Positions 18,156 through 26,231 of a DNA stretch of 64,000 nucleotides are shown piece by piece (positions within the stretch are counted from its first letter, which is position 1; each line of letters begins with the position of its first letter). The position numbers and the translations under genes are program-made. The notes under the pieces were generated by a model that worked only from the letters and a program-made list of their open reading frames with translations, searched no databases and had not been told where the DNA came from. Source of the stretch: Streptomyces sp. NBC_00525 (GTDB lineage Bacteria; Actinomycetota; Actinomycetes; Streptomycetales; Streptomycetaceae); assembly GCF_036346595.1 (NCBI RefSeq), contig NZ_CP107834.1:5890001-5954000 (forward strand), given 5' to 3'.

Positions 18156-18977
18156 CGGCTCACCTCCGCTCGCGCGGAGAGGACCAACCGGGCCCGCTCG
18201 AACGGGTCGCGCATCGCGGCTCACCTCCGCTCGCGCGGAGAGGACTGCACGTACGGCGACGGCGGCGAGGCGGTCGGCGGCTCACCTCCGCTCGCGCGGA
18301 GAGGACCGCTCCGGCTCGACGGCGGCGGCGAACTGGGCCGGCTCACCTCCGCTCGCGCGGAGAGGACCCGCCCCTGTCCAGTCCGCCGTGTTCGCGATGC
18401 GGCTCACCTCCGCTCGCGCGGAGAGGACGCCGCTGGACTGGTCCCGCATCGAAGTCCATGCGGCTCACCTCCGCTCGCGCGGAGAGGACGGCGGGACGGC
18501 GTTGCCGATCTGCTCAAACTGCGGCTCACCTCCGCTCGCGCGGAGAGGACGGAGTAGATCTCGGCGATCGGGAAGACGCCGCCGGCTCACCTCCGCTCGC
18601 GCGGAGAGGACTTGCCGGTTCTGTCTCGCCCAAATCGGCTGTACGGCTCACCTCCGCTCGCGCCGAGAGGACAAGGCGCGCACCAAGGCCAGCTACCGGG
18701 GCCTCGGCTCACCTCCGCTCGCGCGGAGAGGACAGGCCGACACTGCGTCGGTGCGCGTGTGTCTCCGGCTCACCTCCGCTCGCGCGGAGAGGACATTCCG
18801 AACCGGGGTGGCCTGCTGCCGGCGTACGGCTCACCTCCGCTCGCGCGGAGAGGACCCCAACCGGGGGGCGTAGCGGCCCCGGAGCTTCGGCTCACCTCCG
18901 CTCGCGCGGAGAGGACGATCCGCTTGTACCGGTCTTTCCGGATGAGCGCGGCTCACCTCCGCTCGCGCGGAGAGGAC
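18156..18977 (-). CRISPR. Type I-E CRISPR array 1: 14 repeats, 13 spacers
   Basis: Repeats of 29 nt start at 18156 and recur every 61 nt exactly (18156, 18217, 18278 ... 18949), so every spacer is 32 nt. On the + strand each repeat begins CGGCTCACC and ends GCGGAGAGGAC; the central CTCCGC/GCGGAG stem with a TCGC loop is the Cas6e hairpin. The crRNA sense strand is minus, by comparison with other I-E repeats and because cas2 lies on the high-coordinate side. One repeat (18644) has a G-to-C change in the stem. A decayed repeat at 18097-18125 (about 16 of 29 positions) marks the old, leader-distal end. Protein-like ORFs across the array are artefacts. Confidence 0.98.
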
Positions 18978-19020
18978 CCTCTTTGACCTGGCCCGCTAGA
19001 GGCGCTTTGCCATTTCTTGA
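18978..19020 (-). promoter_or_regulatory. CRISPR array 1 leader, overlapping cas2 3' end
   Basis: Only 18 nt separate the cas2 stop (18996) from the first repeat. The same block, with few changes, precedes array 2 at 34689-34731. The conserved stretch therefore includes the end of cas2 and is the likely leader with integration signals. The array promoter must lie within cas2 or the array is read through from the cas operon. Confidence 0.6.
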
Positions 19021-19307
19021 CTTTCGCGTTTGAAGGCGATCAGGGTGAGGCCGTCGAAGTCGAGGGGTTCGCGGCGTCGAGTTCCTGCTGTTCGTAGTTG
19101 GAAGCCTTGCTCGTTGTCGGCGGGGTGGGCGAGTACGGCGAGGCCGTCGTGGGTGCAGGCGGTGACGGCTGCCCAGAGTTCGTCGCGGACGCGGGCTGAG
19201 ACGGTGCCGACGTAGAGCTCGGGGGTGACTTCGAGGAGCCAGCGGGTGAGGGCGCCGCGTAGGTGGTCGGGTACGGCCGTCGCGGAGATGACGATCATCG
19301 AGGACAT
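18996..19307 (-). CDS. cas2e: CRISPR-associated endoribonuclease Cas2, type I-E
   Basis: Adaptation subunit that bridges Cas1 dimers during spacer integration, 103 aa. The core MIVISATAVPDHLRGALTRWL starts the ferredoxin-like fold, GTVSARVRDELW is the conserved I-E motif, and the protein ends LIAFKRESQEMAKRL. ATG 19307 is chosen since AAGGG lies eight bases upstream; ATG 19298 three codons later is an alternative. It follows cas1 after 28 nt and is the last cas gene before array 1. Confidence 0.93.
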   Translation of the reverse strand: MSSMIVISATAVPDHLRGALTRWLLEVTPELYVGTVSARVRDELWAAVTACTHDGLAVLAHPADNEQGFQLRTAGTRRREPLDFDGLTLIAFKRESQEMAKRL

Positions 19308-19335
19308 GTATGCCGCCCTTCTGGCGGGCGGTGGG

Positions 19336-20328
19336 TCATGGCTGTGTCCCATGGTTGATGCCGGCGGGTACGGAACCGGATACCGGGTCCCAGAGGTCGA
19401 CCATCTGTTCTTCGGGGTCGGGTCCTTCATAGGTGCGGCTCGGGTCGAGGAGCTGCTGGATGTCAGTGACGATGCGCGGGAGGAGTTGGAAGAGGCGGAG
19501 TTCGTGGCGAAAGGAGCGGCGTGCTTCGGCTTCGGGGTTGGGTGATGCGTGGAGGGAGAAGGCGAGGGGGATGGTGAGTTCGGCCTTGTAGAGGTCGGCG
19601 ATGTCGTAGACGAATGCCTGTTGGTTGCCGTTGTGGACGAAGCCGAGGGCGGGGGAGCAGCCGAGGGCGGTGATGGCGGCGTGGACGATGCCGTAGAGGC
19701 AGGTATTGGCGGAGGAGAGGGCGAGGTTGACAGGGTCTTGTGTGTCCCAGGAGGCGGGGTCGTAGGCGCGTCGGAAGCGGCCGATTTTGTATTGGCGGGC
19801 AAGTAGTTGGTAGTGGGCTTTGACGCGTTGGCCTTCCATGCCGCGGAGTTTGTCGAGGGTGGTTCCGTCGGTGGCTGTGCCGTTGCCGAAGCGGAGTTCG
19901 TACATGGCTTGGGCGATGGCGAGGCGGTGAGTGTCCTTGGTCCAGGCGCGGGCCTGACGTTCGAGCCAGGTGGTGGTGAGGGATTCGGGGACGGCTGCGG
20001 AGTAGCAGCGGACGCCGCCTGAGCCTGTGGTGAGGACAGTGGTGCCGTTGCGGGCGAAGGTGGTGAGGGCGCGGGCGGTGATGGAGGTGCCGGGGCCGAG
20101 CAGGGCGCAGCTGAGGGCGGCGGTGGGGAGGTAGACGGTTTCTGTGCCGCGTTGTTCAGTGGTGACTTCTGCGCAGACGCCGGTGTCGTCCTGGTGGATG
20201 CGGACGATGTCGAGGTAGAGGAAGGAGAGGGAGTCGGCGATGCGGGGGAGCATGGCGACGGTGGGTGCGGCGAGTTTGCGCCGGGCGTTGCTGGTGCTGA
20301 GTGGCTTGGCGGTGGGGCGTGGGGTCAT
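19336..20328 (-). CDS. cas1e: CRISPR-associated integrase Cas1, type I-E
   Basis: Spacer integrase, 330 aa. The three metal-binding residues are visible: Glu in GMEGQRVKAHY, His in LGFVHNGNQ and Asp in FVYDIADLYK. The preceding ALSSANTCLYGIVHAAI helix is conserved in the family. The start overlaps the cas6e stop by ATGA (20325-20328). The C-terminus contains QQLLDPSRTYEGPDPEE, the piece that also survives as a stub in locus B. Confidence 0.95.
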   Translation of the reverse strand: MTPRPTAKPLSTSNARRKLAAPTVAMLPRIADSLSFLYLDIVRIHQDDTGVCAEVTTEQRGTETVYLPTAALSCALLGPGTSITARALTTFARNGTTVLTTGSGGVRCYSAAVPESLTTTWLERQARAWTKDTHRLAIAQAMYELRFGNGTATDGTTLDKLRGMEGQRVKAHYQLLARQYKIGRFRRAYDPASWDTQDPVNLALSSANTCLYGIVHAAITALGCSPALGFVHNGNQQAFVYDIADLYKAELTIPLAFSLHASPNPEAEARRSFRHELRLFQLLPRIVTDIQQLLDPSRTYEGPDPEEQMVDLWDPVSGSVPAGINHGTQP

Positions 20329-20987
20329 TGGGGCTGCCTCGCGGGGGCGATGCTGAGGAGGCCGCAGCCGTATGCCTTGCCGCGTCCGATGCCGTTGAGG
20401 ACGGCTTTGCGGAGCAGGTCGGTGTCGATGATGGCGGCGGTGCCGTCGAACTGGGTGCGGGCGTGGCGGATGCGTTGGGGTGGGGCGCCGTCAGGTTGGC
20501 GGCTTCCTTGGATGGTGTCGAGGGGCTGGGAGTGGTGGGTGAGGGGTTTGATTCCGCTGTTGTCGGCTTGGCGGAGCCACCACTCGTCTGCGGCGGTGCC
20601 GGTGAGGGGGACGACGGGCGGGAGGTTGTAGAGGGCGCGGGTGGTGGCGCCGGGTTTGCGGACGGGGCTGGCGACGCAGCGGTAGCGGACGGTGAGTCCG
20701 GGGCGGATGGCGTCGATGAGTGCGTCGAGAGGGCGGGCGAGGGCGGTGCCGTAGCCGTCGGGGAGGCGGCTGGTGTCGGATTCGTGGGTGGACTGGATGA
20801 GCAGGTGGGGGCCTGCGGGGGTGTCTTCGGTGCGGAAGAGGACGCCGAAGCGGGCGCGGGGGTCGGGGCCGGCGTCGGAGGGGAACAGGCTCATGACGCG
20901 GCGGTGCATGCCGATGGCTCCGGCGAGGTCACGGCGGGCTTCGCGGGAGCGGGTGTCGGGGACGATGCGGGTGAGCCAGAGAGTCAT
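20325..20987 (-). CDS. cas6e: Cas6e crRNA endoribonuclease
   Basis: RAMP-fold nuclease that cuts the repeat hairpin and stays in Cascade, 220 aa. It begins MTLWLTRIVPD, carries an early HRRVMSLFP segment with the catalytic-His region, and ends with the glycine-rich GIGRGKAYGCGLLSIAP loop typical of Cas6e. ATG 20987 overlaps the cas5e stop (ATGA); a longer frame to 21428 lies inside cas5e and is not used. Confidence 0.94.
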   Translation of the reverse strand: MTLWLTRIVPDTRSREARRDLAGAIGMHRRVMSLFPSDAGPDPRARFGVLFRTEDTPAGPHLLIQSTHESDTSRLPDGYGTALARPLDALIDAIRPGLTVRYRCVASPVRKPGATTRALYNLPPVVPLTGTAADEWWLRQADNSGIKPLTHHSQPLDTIQGSRQPDGAPPQRIRHARTQFDGTAAIIDTDLLRKAVLNGIGRGKAYGCGLLSIAPARQPQ

Positions 20988-21853
20988 TGCCGGTTCCCTT
21001 CCGGGGTGTTCAGTTCGTGCTCGAGGTAGTGGCTCAGGGCGGTGAGCTGGTCGGTGCCGAATCCTGCGAACTGGGAGTGGGGCAGGAGCAGGGAGCGCCG
21101 GTAGAGGGGACGGGCGCGGTAGGTGCGTTTGGTGGGGTGGTAGGTGAGGGGTTGATCGTTGAGTTCGCTGGAGGGGTGGGAGCCGTCCTCGCTGATGGTG
21201 CTGACCATGCGCTCGTGTACCGGCAGGTTGGTCAGCGGTCGGTCGGCGAGGAACTCCACGGGCCGGTCTTCGTCGGCCTGTCCCCGGGCGGGGTGGGCGG
21301 CGAGCGGCAGGTGAATGAGGTGATGCAGCGCGTCGTTGCTCTGCCCGAGGAGGAGGGGGCCCTCTGGTGGGCAGGAGCGGCGGCCCAGATGCAGCGGCCA
21401 CCGGGGGGCGCGCAGGGCGCCGGCGCACAGGTCGAGGAAGGCGGCGTTTTCGGCGTTGTGCTGGGGGAGTGTGAGGGCGGCGGTGAAGGCGGCGTCGGCG
21501 AGGTAGTAGCGGTGGGTGAGGAGAGTGCCGGTGTCTCCGGGGCGTTTTTTGCCTTCGGCGGTGGTGACGGTGGCTTTGGCGGGGAGGCCGCCGCCGACGG
21601 TGTGGAGGTCGCGCAGCATGACGCCGGGGCGGTCGGCGCGCACGGTGAGGTTCAGTCGGGTGAGGTCGTCGATGGGCTGGCCGCGGTGGCGGCCGAGGGC
21701 GGAGGCGAGCATGCCGATGATGCCGGAGCGGGTGGGGAAGGCGGCGGTGTCGCGTTCGTTGAAGTGGCTGTGCAGGCCCCAGGACTGGAGGGGGCCGGTC
21801 AGCCGGAGCAGGAGCCCGGCCTCCGGGGCAGGGACGGTGGTCCGTGTGGTCAT
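20984..21853 (-). CDS. cas5e: Cas5e Cascade subunit
   Basis: RAMP protein that caps the 5' handle of the crRNA, 289 aa. The N-terminal LLLRLTGPLQSWG and the FPTRSGIIGMLASALGR motif are diagnostic of Cas5e (CasD). It overlaps cas7e by ATGA at its start and cas6e by ATGA at its end. The segment with tract LPLAAHPARGQ is longer than in enteric CasD, as is common in actinobacterial members. Confidence 0.95.
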   Translation of the reverse strand: MTTRTTVPAPEAGLLLRLTGPLQSWGLHSHFNERDTAAFPTRSGIIGMLASALGRHRGQPIDDLTRLNLTVRADRPGVMLRDLHTVGGGLPAKATVTTAEGKKRPGDTGTLLTHRYYLADAAFTAALTLPQHNAENAAFLDLCAGALRAPRWPLHLGRRSCPPEGPLLLGQSNDALHHLIHLPLAAHPARGQADEDRPVEFLADRPLTNLPVHERMVSTISEDGSHPSSELNDQPLTYHPTKRTYRARPLYRRSLLLPHSQFAGFGTDQLTALSHYLEHELNTPEGNRQ

Positions 21854-23034
21854 GCCGCGTCTCCGGCAGACTGCCCGGCCAGTGCGGTGTCGAGGGCGGC
21901 CTTGATCAGGGAGTCGAAGCCGGCCTGCCGGGTGCCGAGGGCATCGAGGCCCTTCACGTCGATGCCTGCCCAGCCCGACTGGAGGATGGCGTCGGTGCCC
22001 AGGAGGCCGTTCGCGGTTTCCGCGTATTGGGCGAGGACGGTGCGTGAGGGGTCGGAGAACCCGCCATGGCCAGCGGCGAGGACGGGGCGTTCGAACGCGG
22101 CGGCGTAGGAGAGGGGGCGGTCGGCGCGTACGGAGATGTGGGCGAGGTCGGGGATGGTGTGGGGTGCGGTGGAGTTCTTCTTCGCCTGCGGCAGGGACAG
22201 AACGAACGCACTGAGGAAGGCGGCGGTCAGTTCGCGCAGTTCGTCGGGGTCATGACCGATGTTGGCGGCGAGGTCGCGCAGGTCGATGGTGGCGTAGCGG
22301 TAGAAGGTTCCGGCGCTGAACTCGGCGTGCCCCATGTGGCCGCTGCCGCTCTGGTCGCCCCAGTGGGCGGTGATGTCGTCGACGGCGGAGAAGTAGTCGA
22401 GTTCGACGTCGGTTTCGTGGGTGGTCAGGGCGTGGGCGACCTGGACGGCTCCGTCGACGCCGGCGTTGTCGACTTCGGCGAGCATGCGGCCGAAGACGTT
22501 GATGACGCCGTTGCGGGAACGCAGCACCGCCTCTACCCGGTCGGCGGGCAGGATGCTCTTGTCGGCCGGCTTCTTGATGTCCTTGGCGCCCTCCAGCACC
22601 GTGCGGTGCCTTTCGGCGAGGGCTGCGAGTTCGGTCACGGCGGACTCGGGGACGTAGACCATCGCGTTGGTGAGGACCTTGTTCGGCACGCTCTGCTTGG
22701 CGTCCTTGGGGTCCTTGGCGAGTTCGAACTTGATGGGGCTGGCAGCCGCGATGTGGGCGCCGGCCCGCTCCGCGAGGTCCTGCGGCCAGCCGTGTTCCTC
22801 GGCCAGGACCCGGGTGACCCGCTCCCCGATGCGGCGGGTGCGCAGGGCCGCCTGGCCGATGCGGTCCTCGAAAACTGTGCGGACGGCGCGCTTCCAGGAC
22901 TGGCTGCTGACCCGGGTCCGCATCACGTTGCCGTACTGGACGGTTTTGACCGAGTTCGTGTCATCCCGGTTCAGGTTGGCAAAGGGAATGCTCTGGATGA
23001 TGTGGATGTCGATGAAACGCGCGGGCATAGCCAT
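21850..23034 (-). CDS. cas7e: Cas7e Cascade backbone subunit
   Basis: Backbone protein that coats the crRNA spacer, 394 aa. FIDIHIIQSIPFANLNRDD at the N-terminus and RTRVSSQSWKRAVR are the Cas7e (CasC) signatures. ATG 23034 has AGGAGTCACC upstream. A 90-nt gap separates it from cse2, the only sizable gap in the operon. Confidence 0.95.
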   Translation of the reverse strand: MAMPARFIDIHIIQSIPFANLNRDDTNSVKTVQYGNVMRTRVSSQSWKRAVRTVFEDRIGQAALRTRRIGERVTRVLAEEHGWPQDLAERAGAHIAAASPIKFELAKDPKDAKQSVPNKVLTNAMVYVPESAVTELAALAERHRTVLEGAKDIKKPADKSILPADRVEAVLRSRNGVINVFGRMLAEVDNAGVDGAVQVAHALTTHETDVELDYFSAVDDITAHWGDQSGSGHMGHAEFSAGTFYRYATIDLRDLAANIGHDPDELRELTAAFLSAFVLSLPQAKKNSTAPHTIPDLAHISVRADRPLSYAAAFERPVLAAGHGGFSDPSRTVLAQYAETANGLLGTDAILQSGWAGIDVKGLDALGTRQAGFDSLIKAALDTALAGQSAGDAA

Positions 23035-23124
23035 GGTGGGGTGACTCCTTCGTGCGGGATTGCGTGAGGTCTTTGTCAGAGCTGGTCGGTGGGACGACGG
23101 GGGCGAGACGGAGGGCTTGGAAGG

Positions 23125-23871
23125 TCAGGGCCCTTCAGGGGGCTGAGGTGCGTCGGTGGTCAGTTCCTGCTCGTCGGCCTGGTCCGCCTGCCGCGTCAGA
23201 TCCCTGTTCCGCTGGCGGTAGAAGTCCTGGAGCCAGGCGCGGGAGATACGCCCGGAGTGCCGGCGCCAGTTGCTGAGATCGTGGATGAGCTGGGCCCAGT
23301 CGATGTCCACCCCCACCGAGCACAGGTATCCGACGGTGGCGGGGAGGTGCCGGTGGAGTCCGTTGACGCTCTGCCGGGTGAGCAGGTTCAGACGGCTCTC
23401 CGCCGTGCCCACCCGCATCTCCTTTTCGCGGCCGGGCCCCTCGGTCACGGCGGTGGCGAGCGCGGCCCCAAGGCTGGTGCCCCGCCAGGCTCGTCCGCCA
23501 GGGGCCTGCTCGGCATCCTGCTGCTGTTGGATGTCAGGAGCCTTGCCGGGCGAGTTCAGGGCGCTGCGGGGCTGCGCGGCGATCATCGCAGCGACTGCGT
23601 AATAGGCCCGCTCCACATCCGCGGAGCGTGAATCCGGGAGCCAGGGCGCAACCAAGCGGTGCATGCGCCGGACCGAGTCGAGGTCTTTGCGCAGCCCGCT
23701 GCGCAGCGCGCTACGGGCACCCGGGTCTTCCTTGCAGAGTTGGACGACCCAGTTGGCGAACGCGCGTGAACGCCCCGCATTGGCCCCCGTGCTCTGTCGC
23801 GGAATCGGCAGGGCCGCAGGGCCGGCCGATTCCGTGGCCTCTGTAGTGGCTGGCGGGGGAGTGATGGTCAT
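23125..23871 (-). CDS. cse2: Cse2 (CasB) Cascade small subunit
   Basis: Helical small subunit that stabilises the displaced DNA strand, 248 aa, somewhat long for the family. Family-like helices are AFANWVVQLCKEDPGARSALR near residue 35 and WAQLIHDLSNWRRHSGRI near the C-terminus. A linker with PDIQQQQDAEQ is a low-complexity insertion. ATG 23871 overlaps the cse1 stop. Confidence 0.9.
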   Translation of the reverse strand: MTITPPPATTEATESAGPAALPIPRQSTGANAGRSRAFANWVVQLCKEDPGARSALRSGLRKDLDSVRRMHRLVAPWLPDSRSADVERAYYAVAAMIAAQPRSALNSPGKAPDIQQQQDAEQAPGGRAWRGTSLGAALATAVTEGPGREKEMRVGTAESRLNLLTRQSVNGLHRHLPATVGYLCSVGVDIDWAQLIHDLSNWRRHSGRISRAWLQDFYRQRNRDLTRQADQADEQELTTDAPQPPEGP

Positions 23872-25481
23872 GCGGTGGGCTCCTTGGTCATGTCACGGGG
23901 GGCGGGCATGGCACTTCGGTTTTTCGGTGGTCCGCCGTAGAGCTCGGCCCGGGCCTGCGAGACGGCTTTCGCACCGCGCAGCGTCCGGGTGACCGGCGCG
24001 GTGACCGTGTCGTACGCCTGCTCGGCCAGACGAACGAACGCCCGCCGGGTGGCCACCCGGTCGAAGCCGCCGTCCGGGATGCCGCCGGTGCGGTCCAGGA
24101 GACGGAAGCGTGCCCAGAACTCCGCTTCGGCGCGTGGCCAGTAGCGCGCGCCGGCCTGTGCTGTCCAGGCAGCACCGTCGGCCTTGGCATCGTTCACATA
24201 CGTGGCCCAGGCCCGCTTCACTGCCCGCTCCAGGCGCCGACCGTACAGTTCTCCGAGCTGGCGCAGCCGGGCGACGGCGGGGACGGTGCGGGCGTCGTTG
24301 GCTTCGGCGAATCCGAGCACAGCCGGCGTGCTCGCGTCGATGAACTGGGTGTCCTTGGCCTGGCCTTCCTGGTCGAAGCCCAGCGCCCGTACCCGCAGGT
24401 CCTCGGAAACCTCCGCAGCGCTGTGGAAGACGCGCGGCTGCTGCGGGTGCGCGTTGCCAGCGGGCGGGTTCCGGAGCAGGAGCGCGTCCAGGTCCCGCCA
24501 CAAGGCCCGGCCGGCGTCGGCGGGCCGCGGGTAGCGGTTGCCCTGCTGACTGGTCTGCCAGATGAGGTAGTCGTCCTCGCGCGGCATCCGCTCCCCGCGG
24601 TAGGCCCAGGTGATGTACGCGTCGCGTACATGGGTGCCGTCCTCGTCCGGGACGAGGAGTAGTGCGTGCTGGGATCGGCAGGTGTGCCGGGAACGCGGCC
24701 CCGCCGACGCGCGCGGCGGCCGGTCGGGGTCGGGCAGCTCTTCCTGCTCCCACGGACACAGGTCCTCCCCGCCACGGACACTGGCCTCCGGTGGTACGAG
24801 CCCGGCGAGCAGCGTTTCGAACAGGGAGGAGCCCTCGGGGTGGTAGGACAGGGCCGTCCGCAGCGGCCCAGCGGTGGCGCTGGCGCTCTTGACCCCGCTC
24901 ACCTCTCGGGCCGAACAGCGCCCGGAGGGGCCGTAGTAGTGCCAGACCAGGAGGTTGAGGAAGGCTTCGGACGAGGTGGGCGGCTCGGCCGCGGTGTCCC
25001 TGTCGTGCCGGAACCAGGAGTGGTTGTTACCCGAGGGGCGGGTAACAACAAGCTTGTTGACCCCCGCGGTCTTCGAGGCATCACACTGCTCCACGAGGCG
25101 GGGATCCTGCATCCACGGCCGGCCGCCTGGGGCGAACAAGAAGAAGCGGTCCTCGAACTGGGCGAAGTAGGCGTCGACCTTCGTCGCCTGAAGCCCGCCC
25201 TCGTCCAGGACATCCAGCCGGCGCTCGTCCCAGTCGCTCGCCGGACCTTGTTCGGTCAGGTCGGCGACCCGCGCGGTGATCGCGTACAGGACCCGCAACA
25301 GGGCCGCGTGCGCGGGGGCGTCGGCGATGGCCAGGGTCTCGATGTCGTGGCTGCGCAGCAGGAGTTCGCGGAATCCGACCCGGTCGGGGAGCCGGGCGGC
25401 CGAACTGGCCGGTGGGGTGTCGGGTTTCCAACGTACGGGGATGCACGGTTGGTCGATCAGGTTGTAGGTGCCCGTCGGCAT
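23868..25481 (-). CDS. cse1: Cse1 (Cas8e) Cascade large subunit
   Basis: Large subunit that recognises the PAM and recruits Cas3, 537 aa. It starts with the family signature YNLIDQPCIPVRW and has ETLAIADAPAHAALLRVLYAIT, then GGRPWMQDP and a central LLVWHYYGPSGRCS. The start at ATG 25481 fits the usual N-terminus exactly. It is the first intact gene of the operon; a cas3 remnant lies upstream where cas3 normally stands. Confidence 0.95.
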   Translation of the reverse strand: MPTGTYNLIDQPCIPVRWKPDTPPASSAARLPDRVGFRELLLRSHDIETLAIADAPAHAALLRVLYAITARVADLTEQGPASDWDERRLDVLDEGGLQATKVDAYFAQFEDRFFLFAPGGRPWMQDPRLVEQCDASKTAGVNKLVVTRPSGNNHSWFRHDRDTAAEPPTSSEAFLNLLVWHYYGPSGRCSAREVSGVKSASATAGPLRTALSYHPEGSSLFETLLAGLVPPEASVRGGEDLCPWEQEELPDPDRPPRASAGPRSRHTCRSQHALLLVPDEDGTHVRDAYITWAYRGERMPREDDYLIWQTSQQGNRYPRPADAGRALWRDLDALLLRNPPAGNAHPQQPRVFHSAAEVSEDLRVRALGFDQEGQAKDTQFIDASTPAVLGFAEANDARTVPAVARLRQLGELYGRRLERAVKRAWATYVNDAKADGAAWTAQAGARYWPRAEAEFWARFRLLDRTGGIPDGGFDRVATRRAFVRLAEQAYDTVTAPVTRTLRGAKAVSQARAELYGGPPKNRSAMPAPRDMTKEPTA

Positions 25482-25641
25482 GGATATGTCCTGTCGTCGT
25501 TCAGACAGTGCGGGGAGGAGCAGAGAGGTCGGCGTGACCGTTCATGGCACAGCTGTCCGAGCCGGCCCAAGCAGCCTTCGCGCCCGCCTGCACGGGGTGC
25601 GGAGCGCCGCATTCGGAATGTAGCCGAAGCACGTACAAGAG

Positions 25642-25663
25642 GTGATCAAAACGTGAAGATCAC
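25642..25663 (-). promoter_or_regulatory. Conserved dyad upstream of cse1
   Basis: A perfect inverted repeat GTGATC (25642-25647) N10 GATCAC (25658-25663) overlaps the stop of the cas3 remnant. The same dyad with one mismatch is at 35450-35471 in locus B, at the stop of intact cas3. It is a candidate operator or part of the Cascade-operon promoter. The remaining ~160 nt to cse1 shows no gene. Confidence 0.5.
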
Positions 25664-25997
25664 TTGAGTTCAAGTTCGAACCAGTGACTGCTCGACCACC
25701 TGCGTCGCCGCCGGCGCGGATGCCGGACGAACCGCTGCCGGCGCGTCGGCCGGGTGCGGCGTACCGAGATCCCCTGCGCAGTCGGCTGTCGTGGCCCCCT
25801 GGACACTCGCCGGTGCCGGGAACGAAGCGGCCTCACCCCGCGAGGGCGCGCGCGGCAAGACCGGGTAAGGCCGCCCAGATGCCCATGAGATGACAGGTCA
25901 ACGAGTACGTCCGTGTCGGCCCGTGCTCCTTCCCCCGCATCCGCGCATCCAGAACACAACGGTCTAAGGCTTCTGCGCCGCTCTTCTTCACGATCAC
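25660..25997 (-). pseudogene. cas3: cas3 remnant with two internal deletions
   Basis: Aligning by eye with intact Cas3 at 35468-38344: the first ~45 codons survive (GTG start, then ARMRGKEHG and LTCHLMGIW versus ARMWGKERG and VICHLLDTG). They join directly to AALPGLAAR, matching AAFPELAAR of helicase domain 2. After a frameshift comes ATQVVEQSL, identical to the intact protein, then a second jump to the last codons (FELELK versus VGLETE). HD residues beyond the first His, Walker A and the DEAH box are all gone, so it cannot act as a nuclease-helicase. Confidence 0.85.
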
Positions 25998-26058
25998 AGA
26001 GATAGCAGCCCCCACTGACAGCAGCGCCAAATCCGGCAAACAGAGGGAGCAGCCTGGC

Positions 26059-26084
26059 ATGGCCCGTACACTCGCTGCGCGATG
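26059..26084 (-). promoter_or_regulatory. Conserved block upstream of cas3 remnant
   Basis: A 26-bp block that agrees at 25 positions with 38406-38431, in the same place upstream of the intact cas3. Conservation in both copies outside coding sequence suggests the cas3 promoter or an operator. No clear -35/-10 pair is evident. Confidence 0.5.
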
Positions 26085-26161
26085 ATGACTGCACAGGACG
26101 CGAAGCGCGACGGAATGGCAAAGGAAATATAAAGGGGCTGGGTAAGGGCAGGTGGCGAAAG

Positions 26162-26190
26162 GTGCTTACTGCGCGCGCGGAGGTGAGCCG
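26162..26190 (+). repeat. Orphan CRISPR repeat upstream of cas3 remnant
   Basis: Matches the array repeat (crRNA sense on the + strand, pointing away from the cas genes) at 24 of 29 positions. It continues into a 10-bp inverted repeat (26183-26192/26194-26203), whose second arm restarts a repeat in the other orientation. The position relative to the conserved cas3 upstream block equals that of the orphan repeat at 38501. Confidence 0.75.
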
Positions 26191-26231
26191 CCCGGCGGCT
26201 CACTCTGGAACGGGTAGCGCCGTGCTTAGAA

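Noticed and set aside
17786..19033. Long plus-strand ORFs across array 1 with repeated SPPLARRG, LTSARAERT and HLRSRGED motifs
   Set aside because: They are the CRISPR repeat translated in three frames; the 61-bp period and unique spacers show the DNA is an array, not a repeat protein.
19308..19802. N-terminal extension of cas2 up to 19802
   Set aside because: Lies antisense-frame within cas1, Pro/Ser-rich, with no Cas2 similarity before the MIVISATA start.
20988..21428. Upstream extension of cas6e within cas5e
   Set aside because: It overlaps conserved cas5e codons in another frame; ATG 20987 fits the family start and operon overlap.
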